From: Umbelopsis isabellina
Taxonomy: Eukaryota > Mucoromycota > Umbelopsidomycetes > Umbelopsidales > Umbelopsidaceae
DNA length: 64,000 nt
Direction: 5' to 3'
NCBI GenBank assembly: GCA_016758905.1
Contig: JAEPQZ010000005.1
Span: forward strand, 186,001 to 250,000
Below are positions 38,005 through 48,634 of the stretch, one piece after another. The translations under genes were made by a program, and so were the position numbers. Within the stretch, counting starts at the first letter, position 1. Each line of letters begins with the position of its first letter. Under the pieces are notes generated by a model. The model was not told the DNA's origin. It did not search any database and saw only the letters and a list, made by a program, of their open reading frames with translations.

Positions 38005-39743
38005 TTACACTCGGTTAGTGACTTCAATGCGAAGGTTGTGAGGATGCAACAATCCACCCCTGCCGAATATGAGCCCATCCTTGTGAGGAGAGTTCGCAGG
38101 GAGTGTGAAAATATGGCGTTGCACTGATAGGGGAATATCGCGTTAGCTCTAACATTTTTACAAGGACACGATGTTGTTTGATTACTTACATAGCATAGTG
38201 AGTACGACACGTTGTTCGATCATGGAGAATTGTTGACCAATGCATGAACGGCTGCCAAATGAGAAAGGCAGCCACAAATAAGGATCAATCTTCTTTCCCT
38301 CCTCGAAACGTTCAGGCTTAAACTCTTCAACATCTTCGCCCCAGTATTTCTTGTTGTGATGCAAAGTGTAGATACTTAAAGTGGCTCGGGTTCCCTTGGG
38401 AATCAAATAACCTTCAGTAGTATAGTAATCCTTGGCTATGTATCTTGCTGGGAGCTGAGCAACGGATGGACATAATCGAAGGGCTTCCTTGATACAGGCA
38501 TCAATGAAGGGAAGGTTCTTTAGTTGGTCAAGAGTAGGAATAGAGCCGTCATCACCAATGGCTTCAAGTGCTTCTTTGCGAGCTTTATCCTGATATTCGG
38601 GATGTCTGGCCAGGAAGTAAATTATACAAGCCAAAGCATTGGCGGTAGTGTCGTGCTGCAAACTCAAATAATCAATATCACGTGTCATTAACAATGGGCT
38701 GTACAAAATATACTTACGCCAGCCAAGAAAAAGATGGAAACATTATCACGAAGTTCTACATCCGACATCTTTGATTCACCGCTGGAATCATTTGTAGCCT
38801 GAATCATCATACTCAACAAATCGCTGTCGGGGGAAAGTTTTCCACTCTCAAGATCTGCCTTCTTTTGTCGGATAATATCGTACAGTAGTTCATCAAACTC
38901 TTCGAGTTTCTTATGCAACTGGTATCTGCGACCCATAGGGAATTTGTCCAACCATGGGAACAAAAAGTACATTCCATTCAAGGCGCCGCCCATCAGATCG
39001 TTATAAACAGTGACATATCGGCCGTTAGGATTGCGAAGTGACTGGAAATCGAAACCGAAGCCAGCGAGACCAAGAGCATCCAAAGTCAATCTTTGGAACA
39101 TCGAGTGCAATTCAACGTCACCATGGTCGGCCATATCCTTAATCATTTGTTCGCTCATTTCATCTGCACAGTGGCCAAACACCTTGGTATCCCAGCTGCG
39201 GTGGAATGCGGGGTTGGCGATAGCTCGGTGTCTCTTCCACACGTCACCGTTAGAGAATACCAAATTGACTCCTCCAAAAAACTTGCGCACCAATGTGTAG
39301 GCGGGGGCAGTTTCGACTGTTTCCTTCGTGAAAACTTCATTGTTGTTGAGCAATTGGCGTGATAATTCAGGAGTAGCGAGGAAAATTATATCGGCAGGGC
39401 CAATCGATGCTCTACCAATACCCTTATCATCCAAAATAGCTTTCATGCTTTGATTGTATCTGTCGACGAACGGGACATTTTGAATCAAAAGCCTCATGTT
39501 CTTAATTCCGTCAATTTTTGGAATGGCGCGATAAGCCTTTGGTTTGTTCAACTCCAAACGACGAATCAGAATATAATATGCCGTCAACAGCAAAGCGGCA
39601 GATCCAAGTACGGTGTTACGATTGCTCTTGGCAGTGAGCTTAGCAGTAAGTTTAGCCACCAAGTCTTCGACAGTAGCATGGCCTGGCACTTGTTTGATCA
39701 AAGAATCAACGTACTGAATGGTTGAAGCTGTTATAGTTGACAT
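38005..39743 (-). CDS. Cytochrome P450 monooxygenase
   Basis: Heme-thiolate oxidase anchored in the ER. Exons 39743-38718, 38655-38190 and 38123-38005 give 536 residues. The N-terminus has an amphipathic segment, then a membrane anchor (GSAALLLTAYYILI, about residue 55). P450 signatures are visible: the I-helix (FLAGHDTTAN across intron 1), the K-helix KEALRLCPS, PERFEEGK, and the heme loop FSFGSRSCIGQQFS with the axial cysteine. The C-terminus closes with the usual SPHKDGLIFGRGGLLHP beta-region. The start is the ATG at 39743; an ATG at 39782 would add residues without clear need. The CYP family number, substrate and reductase partner cannot be set by eye. An 88-bp stretch of lysine-threonine repeat (LTAKLTAK) sits just before the anchor. 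Confidence 0.94.
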
Positions 39744-40799
39744 TATTGTAAAGAGAAACGTTTGCCTGAAAAACTCCAACACATTTTTGTTGCACCAAAT
39801 TTATTTGATTTTTTTCTGACTTCGATTTTGAGTCACGTAGGATACTGTACCAAAAGCGGGAAAATTCTGCGTAGCAAACCGCCTATGCGGACGTCACATT
39901 GTGCGCGGAAATGCCAGGTGCCGCCGAAATTCGTACTCCCAATGCTAAAAAGCATACGCCATTGTTTTCACGCAAGATCCTACCGCCAGAAATCAACACT
40001 TTATACATGTAAATAACACCCCTCTCTGCCTCTTTCTCCGCTTTAGTTTGAATACTGATACTATAATTAGTTGCACATTAAAAACTGTTTTTCAATATCA
40101 AGGATAATTTCTTGCCGGCAGGCTTAGCTATGTATTGCTTGATTGCAGTGTTGCAACTTTTATGAAACTGCAATAACATGAAGTTTGCCCATATGAATAT
40201 GTCAATTATCTTGTTTTAGGTTGTGTAGTTACTAATGTTAGCAATGGATCCAATATCAACTCATCAGAGTGACAGATACGATAAAAGCATTACGTGGCTG
40301 TGTGTAGTTCGGAAAAGTGGCTTTTTCGCTTCAAAGTTGACTCATCCAAAGAGCAAGATTTTCGATATTGTCAAAATAAGCCCGAAAGAACACTGTACCC
40401 ATCCGGTATATCTACTATGACTCCAGGTGCTCCGTCTATCTGATATCGTCATAATATTGCTTTTTTCCTTCAAATAATTTATGCAATGAGGGCCAACCAT
40501 CTGGCACTGTACCACCTCCGATGTATCCACATTATATCTACCATAGTTCTAAACCAAACCTACAAAGAAATAGAGACAATATGTGGCTGGCATCGTTTTG
40601 GTTTTTATGGATTCTCAACATATGATGTACCTTAAAGATATTGTTTTAATATGTTACGCATGACCTTTAAAATGACTTTGTAACTGGCTGCTAACATTTT
40701 TACCGTTGAGTGGCGCGCAGTCATGCTTCATGTTGAAGCGCATCACCGCGCCACCTGCTTCCGAGTTGCTATAACTTTTTCACTTGCTGCTCCTTTAAT
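39744..40799. other. Divergent intergenic region, P450 and DinB promoters
   Basis: About 1.06 kb between divergent genes. Small ORFs on both strands show no coding features. No repeat, TATA box or RNA gene can be supported. Confidence 0.5.
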
Positions 40800-41496
40800 A
40801 TGGTCAATTCCGTCCCCATTACCACTCTGTTGTCGCTAGCGCACTACAACAAGTGGGCGTATCAAAGGCTGCTGAATGGTCTTTCTACAGTCAGCGACGA
40901 GGATTACTATGGGAATGCTGGTTTGGTTTTCAGATCCCTTCATGGCACCCTCTGTCACCTATATGTAGCTGACAGAAACTGGTAAAGTCCCTGTCTCCAA
41001 AACAACTTAACCCAAGCTGATTTGCTCACACTTGAACTTATGAAGGCACGCCCGTTTTGTGAATGATTATCCTGATAATTATAAGGAGAGTCAATTGCTC
41101 TGGCGGGGAGATGATTGTTATGCCACGCCCAGCGCTACAAGTAGTCCATGGGAAAGCGCAGTAAGTGACAGGGCGGAACTCTCAAATCTCATTTTAAAAA
41201 AAGTAAGTAACGATTGTTAACCATTTTAAACAGTTGACTTCTAAATGCTTTCCTTATAGGCTCAATGCTGGATTGATTGGCTGACGAAGTTCCCTGAAAA
41301 CACCGATTTGCCAAAACTGAACTTTTTAACAAGCAGTGGAGAACAGCGAAAAGATCAAGATTCAGGGCTATTGATGTTACATGTTTTTAATCACGCTACT
41401 CATCATCGCGGTCAAATAACTGCAGGTGTTACACACTTTGGATATCCACCAATTGATGGTTTGGATTATTATGTTTATCTTACTGAGCAAAAGTGA
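40800..41496 (+). CDS. DinB-family metal-binding four-helix-bundle protein
   Basis: Exons 40800-40981, 41046-41202 and 41260-41496 give 191 residues. The DinB/YfiT fold is suggested by the N-terminal YNKWAYQRL helix, SLHGTLCHLYVADRNWWHARF, and the C-terminal HVFNHATHHRGQITAGV helix; the histidines in the latter two are the usual metal ligands. Members often act as thiol-dependent transferases or detoxification enzymes, but the family is bacterial in most cases and the reaction is unknown here. A bacterial origin is possible, yet the two introns show it is settled in the nuclear genome. The third exon and its 3' UTR are duplicated immediately downstream. Confidence 0.85.
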
Positions 41497-41660
41497 CTCA
41501 AAAATTTTGATTCGCCAGCTTTAAGACAATCATCGCTTTGCTTTTGAGATATTCGAAGACATGTCATAAAATATTGTTTACGTGGATTAATCGTCGTGTC
41601 ATTTGGTGTCCCATATCATATATGTGTCTTGTTCGGCATACCGGCTATTTACCAGAAAGT
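41238..41660 (+). repeat. Tandem duplication unit 1, DinB last exon and 3' flank
   Basis: The source copy of the duplicated block: the end of intron 2, all of exon 3 and about 160 bp of 3' flank. The second unit starts at 41661, exactly where this one ends, so the duplication is head-to-tail with an offset of about 423 bp. Confidence 0.8.
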
Positions 41661-42078
41661 CTTCTGAATGCTTTCTTTCTAGGCTTACTGCTAAATTGAT
41701 TGGTTAACGAAGCTCTCTGAAAACACCGATTTGCCAAAACTGAACTTTTTAGCGAGCAGTGAAGCACAGCGAAAAGATCAAACTTCAGGACTATTGATGT
41801 ACACTTTTTCTATCACGCTAATCGTCGTCGTGGTTAAATAACTGCAGATATTACTCACTTTGGATATCCACCAATTGATAGTTTGCATTATATGCTTTTG
41901 TTTTTGAGCAAAAGTGACTCAGAAATTTTGATTCGCCAGCTTTAGAAAATCATCGCTTTGGTTTTTGAAATATTCGAAGACATGCCATTAAATGTTGATT
42001 TATCTGGATTCACCTTCGTGTCGTTTGGCGTTTTCATAATATATATTTGTCCGGTATACCGGACATATACCAAATAGT
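41661..42078 (+). pseudogene. Decayed tandem copy of the DinB third exon
   Basis: About 418 bp match the block 41238-41660 along its whole length, including a CTAG splice acceptor, CTGAAAACACCGATTTGCC, TTTGGATATCCACCAATTGAT and the 3' flank ATTTTGATTCGCCAGCTTTA. By eye roughly four in five bases agree. In the DinB frame it hits TAA three codons after the acceptor (GCT TAC TGC TAA) and has other stops and small deletions. It therefore cannot encode the domain; if spliced in as an alternative last exon it would truncate the protein. Its right end reaches into the aminotransferase promoter. Confidence 0.85.
42048..42065. promoter_or_regulatory. Perfect 18-bp palindrome with CCGG half-sites upstream of BAT
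   Basis: TGTCCGGTATACCGGACA is a perfect inverted repeat 148 bp before the aminotransferase ATG. It contains CCGG-N4-CCGG. The yeast branched-chain regulator Leu3 binds CCGG-N2-CCGG and controls BAT genes, so a Zn2Cys6 site is conceivable though the spacing differs. The corresponding place in the first duplication unit (GTTCGGCATACCGGC) is imperfect. Confidence 0.4.
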
Positions 42079-42106
42079 ACATCAGAAAATAAGAGGTATT
42101 GCCCAC

Positions 42107-42112
42107 CACGTG
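42107..42112. promoter_or_regulatory. CACGTG E-box in the aminotransferase promoter
   Basis: A CACGTG hexamer 101 bp upstream of the ATG at 42213. bHLH factors such as Cbf1 bind this motif in fungi. One such hexamer may also be chance. Confidence 0.3.
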
Positions 42113-42212
42113 ATCCTGGGACTTTCGAGACAAGATTAAATATAAAAATTATCGAGGAAATCTGATGGAGCTGACTGTGAATATAGTCTTCGCTTCTTAA
42201 CAAACACTCCAC

Positions 42213-43659
42213 ATGTTCAGTCGCTCCATCTCCAAGATTTTGCACAAGCCTTTGTCGCAACAATTGCAAGGTCAATTGAGATTTAAAGCTACGGCTGCCG
42301 CCGAACTCAGTGTATGATTTTAAATATCGTTTACTTTTGACGTTTGACGTGTTACTTGACCTGACCAAACCTATAGGCCCAAAAGCTCAAGGTCACTAAA
42401 GCTACTAGCCCCAAGGCTCTAGTTGCCGCTAAAGATCTTGTCTTTGGCAAGTACTTTACAGACCATATGTAGGTATTCCATCATCATGCGCTTCGATATA
42501 GCTATTCTAATTCTGTATACCGCCCTTAGGTTGATGGCCGAATGGAAAGAAGGAGAAGGCTGGAATGCACCAGAAATCAAGCCTTTTGAGAAGCTATCTC
42601 TGTATCCCAGTGCTGTTGTATTCCATTATGCTTTGGAGGTAAGATAGATTGGACCACATTTATTATGTGTCGACAGAGCTGACAATTTGTCCAATAGTGT
42701 TTTGAGGGCCTTAAGGCATACAAGGACAAGAATGGTAAGATTCGCTTGTTCCGACCGGATAAGAACATGGAGAGAATGAACAACTCCGTTGCTCGCATTG
42801 CTCTTCCAGTAAGTAATGTTGGAAATATGGAAAGGAAGATAATTTTGATTCTAATCTCAAAACGTAGCAATTCGATGGAGATGAATTGATCAAATGTATC
42901 GGAGAATACTTGAAGGTGGATGAGCGATGGATCCCCAATGAGCGCGGCTATTCCCTTTACCTTCGCCCAACATGCATTGGTACACAGGAGACTTTGGGTG
43001 TCAACCCATCAAGCAGCGCTATGTTGTTTGTCATTGCATGCCCTGTTGGCCCTTACTACAAGACTGGTTTCGCCGCTGTGTCATTGAAAGCAACTAGTGA
43101 ATTCATTCGTGCCTGGCCCCGTGGTACTGGTGGCTCCAAGATTGGTGCTAACTATGCTCCCGGCATTCTTCCTCAACAACTCGCTGCCAAGGAAGGTTAT
43201 CAACAAAACTTGTGGCTGTTTGGAGACGACGATGAGCTTACTGAAGTTGGTACCATGAACTTGTTCATGTTATGGGAAAACGAGAAGGGAGAGAAGGAGC
43301 TTGTTACTCCTCCTCTGGATGGTGCCATTCTTCCCGGTGTCACTCGTGACTCTATCATTGAGCTTGCCAAAAGCTGGGAACCCGAGACTGGCATCAAGGT
43401 TGTTGAGAAGAAGACCACCATGGCTCAAGTCCGAGATGCTATCAAGCAGAACCGTGTCAAGGAAATGTTTGGTGCCGGTACTGCATGCATTGTCTCTCCT
43501 ATCAAGACCATCAACTATCAAGGAGAGGATCTCAGCATTCCTCTGGATCCCGAAAACCCTAAGGAGCAAGCTGGACCTTTCACCAAGCGTGTCAACAATA
43601 CCATCATGGACATTCAATACGGTGAAATTGAGCACCCTTGGTCTGTCGTCATCAACTAA
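42213..43659 (+). CDS. BAT1: Branched-chain amino acid aminotransferase, mitochondrial
   Basis: PLP enzyme for the last step of leucine, isoleucine and valine synthesis and the first step of their breakdown. Exons 42213-42311, 42377-42468, 42530-42638, 42698-42808 and 42868-43659 give 400 residues. The first exon reads as a mitochondrial presequence ([12 protein letters not shown]..., basic, no acidic residues). Fold-type IV signatures follow: [36 protein letters not shown], the PLP lysine in [20 protein letters not shown] and [11 protein letters not shown]. The symbol follows the yeast mitochondrial isozyme. The promoter is short and partly made of the decayed DinB copy, with a palindromic CCGG site. 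The gene ends 259 bp from the convergent Duo1 gene. Confidence 0.95.
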
Positions 43660-43918
43660 TAGATATGCTAGAACTGCTCCATTTGATTTTTTCCCTGATG
43701 CCCTTTCTCTTGGGGAATATCAAACATTGTCATTATAGAGCTACTAACATCTACAATCCTGTAGTTTATGACAGCAATTATTGAAGCAAAAACGGAATTA
43801 TAAGAAAAAATAAAATATTAAAAAATCTCAAATGGAAAAGCTGTACAAATTTGCCCTCCTGGAGCTGAAAGATATAGCATATAGAAACACATCAACGTCA
43901 ACAATTGCAGGCAACCTA

Positions 43919-44747
43919 TCATTTAGTGGCTGGTTTGGTATTACGAGATTGCCGTGCTTTAGAAACTGGCATTTGTTTTGCTTCTGAAAGCTTTTGAACT
44001 TCAACTTTTCGATTTCGCGACATTTGCCGAGATAATCCCTTCACTTTTTCCTCTCCAAGCGCTAACAAGACAATGTTAGCACCATAAACCACAGAAACCA
44101 CGATGATTTCTAGTCTGAAAGAACTTACATCGTCGCTGTTCCTGAGCCTGATTCTGTGTTGCATCATTTTTCTCTCGTCGACTTTCTTGTAAATCGCGCT
44201 CTGCCAAAGTAGCATCCTATGTATTGAATCATCAATATCTCTAGACCTTGACTGTTCATTAGCTTCTGCCTCCTAATGTCCTTACCAGTGCACCGCCTTC
44301 CCACTCTGGATCTTCCATTAATCGTTTTGTGTGTTCTGTTTGTGATAAGATCTTGATCCACATATCCAAAAGCTGATTTGTTTGATTTACAGTCTGCTTG
44401 AATTGCTATTGCATCGAGCAGGTCAATAACAGCCTTCAATTATATGCCTTACAGTGTTGAAATAGTACCTGAAGATTGGACTTGTTTTTTTCAAAATTGG
44501 AGTTGATTGTCTGAACAGCCATATTTAGATTACGGACAGCTTCTAATTCCTTTCTTCGCCTGGCATTTATTTCTGGCGAAACATTAGGGTCTTCCATCGG
44601 TTCTTGCGAGTCTGGTGTGTTGTGAGTGTATTTATTGGTAGCTGGTATGAAATTAGAGCTAGTTGTGGTCGAAGCTGTGGAGTATCCAAGTTCTTTACGA
44701 TTGCTCTCTGAGATGCTCAATTCTGCAGTGTTTGTAGTTTGAGACAT
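43919..44747 (-). CDS. DUO1: DASH/Dam1 complex subunit Duo1
   Basis: Part of the ring complex that couples fungal kinetochores to microtubule ends. Exons 44747-44469, 44396-44286, 44216-44129 and 44061-43919 give 206 residues (yeast Duo1 is 247). The core helix is diagnostic: LEAVRNLNMAVQTIN, then NQLLDMWIKILSQTEHTKRLMEDPEWEG across the first intron. The N-terminus is Ser/Thr-rich and the C-terminus is basic. The second exon may start 3 bp later (44393), since both CAG choices keep the frame. It diverges from the Caf16 gene across 193 bp. Its presence indicates an active DASH complex in this lineage, although the other subunits are not in the window. Confidence 0.86.
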
Positions 44748-44940
44748 TTTAGTTTCGAGTGGAAATGGTCATGCGATATCAGTACAAAACTGGGGACCGT
44801 ATTTGTAGGTAACTGAAAGTTCGCGACTTTTGGTGATTGCGTGACTGCTGTATTGACGGTGAATGAATCTCATATCGCCATCTTTTAAAGTGCGGTATCT
44901 GTATTTTGGTTCACTGGGCTTAGCAATCGTTACATTCGGC
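44748..44940. promoter_or_regulatory. Bidirectional promoter, Duo1 and Caf16
   Basis: 193 bp separate the chosen start codons. An in-frame upstream ATG of Caf16 at 44863 would shrink it to 115 bp. Confidence 0.45.
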
Positions 44941-46089
44941 ATGCAACAAGACGAAATAGCGGTAAAGGATCTTGCTATCCAAGTAGATAACCTGACCTTT
45001 GGTTATGGAGGACCTGACATTCTACGAGATCTCACTTTGCGACTCCCGAGAGGTTCCCGCTGTTTGCTAGTCGGTGCCAACGGCGCCGGCAAAACAACTC
45101 TACTGCGGATCCTGGCAGGAAAGAGAATGACCCCAGGTGTTGTAAAAATCCTCGGACTTAATGCCTTTGTTGATGCTCCCAAAGGTGTGACCTATTTAGG
45201 CACAGAATGGGCTGGTAATCCAACTGTACGCAGCGATCTACGAGTCGATTATTTAATAAAGACCGTCGGCGGTGATAGATGGCCTGATAGAAGAGACAAG
45301 CTCATAGAGGTTTTGGATGTGGATGTAACTTGGAGGATGCACCAAGTCTCAGATGGTAAAAATTGCATTCGTTACATGAATTGATGTTTAAGCATCTAAG
45401 CTCGCCTATTTCTAATGCCACCTTTTACCGTTAGGACAAAGACGCCGCGTACAACTTGTGATGGGGTTGCTGGCACCGTGGGATATTTTATTATTGGACG
45501 AGGTCACCGTCGATTTGGATGTCCTTGTAAGATCCGACTTTTTGAATTATCTGCAAGAAGAAACTGCGGCTAGAAACTCCACAATCGTAAGTGGATATTG
45601 ACTTTTCCCATCGTTGTTAGACGAGTGAAACTAATTATAACTCCATTATGTAGCTCTATGCAACACACATCTTTGATGGTCTGGGCGAATGGCCGACGCA
45701 TATTGCACATATGGCTGATGGTACGGTCATGTCACTGAATAACACCGACAACTACCCCGAATTTGATGCTTTCAAGACACGACACAAACAAGAAAATAGA
45801 GTAGACAGCCCTTTGATGGCACTTTGCTTGTCTTTGCTACGACAAGACAAGCAGAGACAATTGGCAGGTAACCCAAGCGGAGATAAACGTCAAATAGATT
45901 CATGGACTGGTCAACCCCATACCAAGTGGGATGACTTGAGTGAAGATATGAAGAGCTATGGTGATAAATACGTAAGTTTTGCTCTTTCTTTCTTGCATAA
46001 CAAACCACAATTATCTAATTCATGCCTATCTCAACTTTTTCCTGTTGCTCTTCTTTTGACTCAAAAAGTTTAATTATTGGAAAAATTAA
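44941..46089 (+). CDS. CAF16: Caf16-like soluble ABC ATPase
   Basis: ABC-type ATPase without membrane domain; yeast Caf16 associates with the CCR4-NOT complex. Exons 44941-45355, 45435-45586, 45654-45971 and 46069-46089 give 301 residues (yeast 289). Motifs: Walker [10 protein letters not shown], the Q-loop region TYLGTEW, a signature [11 protein letters not shown] that is degenerate at its first positions (LSGGQ in most ABC proteins), Walker B ILLLDEVT, and the H-loop YATHIFDG. The last exon of 21 bp (FNYWKN) was added to close the frame and is the least certain part. The start was placed at MQQDEIAV because the longer N-terminus from 44863 is not conserved-looking. Confidence 0.87.
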
Positions 46090-46185
46090 AAGCTGTAGAA
46101 GCATGTGAAATTGAAAAATCGTGGCATCTGTGTGCAATGTTTTAAAATAGTTGTGCCGCAAAATAAAGGTTGACAACCTCTCACA

Positions 46186-47858
46186 ATGTCATCTGCTAAG
46201 AGCAATGGCAAAAGGCCCGCCACTCACCATAAGACCAATGCAGCATTTCAAACATTGTTAAATCATATTAAATACAATACTGACAAGCTGTCACCGGAAA
46301 CACGTCGTACTTTGCTTATTCTTTTGCGAGCTTTCGCGCTTGGCTGGTCAGTGTCTGGCTTGCCAGCACTGCTTGGTGTCATTATAAAGGCACTTGTTGT
46401 GTCTGTAAAGATGAAGGCCTTTCCAAATATCCAAAAACTCCTCGCCAACATACTGCGAAAATTATACCATAGTATTGCAAGAAACGGACTACCATGGTTA
46501 TTTTGCGGAGCGTTAGGCGGCCATCGCCTTGTGGAACCTCTTTTGAAAAAATTAATGAAAGATGGCCAAAAAGAGAACGCAGCGGCAACCGCCAAAGATC
46601 AGAAACGGCTAGTAATATCATCTATGATTGCCTCAGCATTGACATTATTTAGTGTTCATCGCTTATTCCCAAGAACCGGCACACTCGACATCACTCTTTT
46701 TGCCGCTGTTCGAGCCGGCGATGTATTTGCTCATAGATTTGGCGAGTCTGATTATGCAAAGAAGAAAATTCCGACCTGGATGTTGTATAATGGAGATGTT
46801 ATTGTCTTTGTACTGGCATGTACAGAGATCATGTTTTCTTGGTTCTTTGCTTCAGCCCGTCTTCCAAGGTAGGATTTATTGTTCTTTCAATTGTTTTTTT
46901 TTTTTTTCTTTTTTTCGATTGTTACCCCACTGACCGCCGTAATACAGATCATACAACAATTGGATATCCCGTATGGCCGCCATGGATCACAGATTATTGG
47001 AAGCTCTGCGCATGATCCGCACAGGAGATTTTGTATATGGAGTATGTTATCACAAATTTAAATCAAACTATCCACATGAATCATATTGACAGCCGTATGG
47101 GTGATAGAATTACACGGAAAAGTCCTCTATCCTGATCAAATATTGCGAGGATATTGGATTACCTATATCTTATGGGGATCCGAGGACGGGCCGAATTCAT
47201 TGCGATATTGTCCATGATGGATTTCCAGGTGGCTGCGAAGGCAACGCACTTCGAAGATTTGCCAGAGGGTTTTCGCAAGCCTTTATGGTATGTCAAAGTT
47301 CTTTTGATAAGAATATCGTGTAAATTGTTTACTAAACCGTTCTATCAGATATACCTTCCGGTGCATTTACTACCTCCCCTGCTGTTCAGACGCCAGAAGA
47401 CACTGGAAAACCCGATTGACAGTGGTATACACATTTTAAAAGCTGCAATGAGATCGTCAACGTTCTTGGCAACATTCATTGCTCTGACTTGGTATGGAGT
47501 ATGTCTTACCCGAACTAGAGTTGGACATCAACTGTTCAACATAAATCAGGCAAAGTTGGACAACACTCTCGCTCCGCTAGTAGGCTGCATGATGTGTGGT
47601 TTCTCATTGTTGATCGAAAACAAACACAGGAGAGGAGAGATGGCGCTGTATGTCGCACCTCGTGCAATCTATTCCTTGATGGAACGAGTTCTAGGGTCGC
47701 ATCGCCGTGGCAGACCTTGGGAGAAAAAAGTTGCGGAAGCAAGTGAAATCGTCATTTTCGCTGGTGCCGTCTCTACGGTATTAGAAGCTATGTATAGACG
47801 TGATGATATGGTTCGAAGCTCTGTAAAGGGCCTCATGAAATGGGTCCAAGTCCTTTGA
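46186..47858 (+). CDS. TMEM135-like multi-pass membrane protein
   Basis: Exons 46186-46868, 46948-47041, 47108-47287 and 47349-47858 join in phase to 488 residues. The family is linked in animals to peroxisomes, mitochondrial dynamics and cholesterol export. Signs of the family are RLLEALRMIRTGDFVYG, a Cys-rich junction (IHCDIVHDGFPGGCEGNALRRFARGF) and IYLPVHLLPPLLFR. At least five hydrophobic segments are visible (for example LLILLRAFALGWSVSGLPALLGV, VIVFVLACTEIMFSWFF, and FLATFIALTWYGVCL). The third exon was fixed by phase: the acceptor at 47107 gives the family motif, while the more upstream CAG acceptor meets an immediate stop. It lies head-to-tail downstream of Caf16, with only 96 bp between the stop and start codons. 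Confidence 0.82.
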
Positions 47859-48634
47859 TTTTTTACTTGGTCCCTTACAGATATACCATGCTCCATGTAA
47901 CCAATTTACTTCATTTATTGCGCTTTTTCACAATGCATCGCTTGAAATGATGAAAAATCTATGCCATTTCCATTGACTTCAGCTAGCTTTAATTCTTGAA
48001 TAATGGTATTCTTAATCTAATTCCTACCTACACATACGTCTTTTCAAGACATTGCTCATATAAAGTCATGTAAATCAGTGACGGCCTATGTGTACCCGAA
48101 ATTAATATGATTCAAATAGAACATTTGACATATCAGATCAGTTCAGTTCAGTTCAGCGACTGCGAAAACATATCATAAGGCACATAGCTCAATGTATGCA
48201 ACCATATTTTACTGCTGAGCCACTTCGTTTGATCAGAGCTACGGACTTTAGCCTCTTGGCGATCACAGTACTCACAGTTTGAAAGTTTATCGACCATTGC
48301 CTCGGATGCCTTGATAGGCATAAACAAAACTTATCCATTAATTTTCTTGAATTAACGACATTTAGATAGATCAGCTCGGATTTTCGTCTTTTATGATGTG
48401 AAACCAACTTCTTTAGCCGGATTATCATGTATTTCTTCAACTAAAATGTGCTTGTCTTTCTCCTCCAATGATTGATGAGATATCCATATTAGGCATGTTC
48501 TCTTGGCAGCCAAGGCGGTTCGACCAAAGAAATTGTATCTCCGCTCGGATTTTAGGCAGACCAGCCATAGACAAAGGTCTTGAAGTCAGCTTGTTCTACT
48601 TGCTTCAAAGTCTTCCTTGGCAATATTATCTCTA
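47859..48634. other. Intergenic region before PacC/Rim101
   Basis: About 780 bp with AT-rich sequence and a short CAGTT repeat at about 48138-48157. No gene can be supported; small ORFs have poor coding character. It holds the 3' UTR of the TMEM135-like gene and the Rim101 promoter. Confidence 0.5.
48138..48157. repeat. Pentanucleotide CAGTT microsatellite
   Basis: About four tandem copies of a 5-bp unit in the Rim101 upstream region. Confidence 0.6.

Noticed and set aside
46948-47110. TMEM135-like exon 3 from the acceptor at 47093
   Set aside because: In the phase set by exon 2 it reads only two codons before a stop. The acceptor at 47107 gives the conserved Cys-containing segment.
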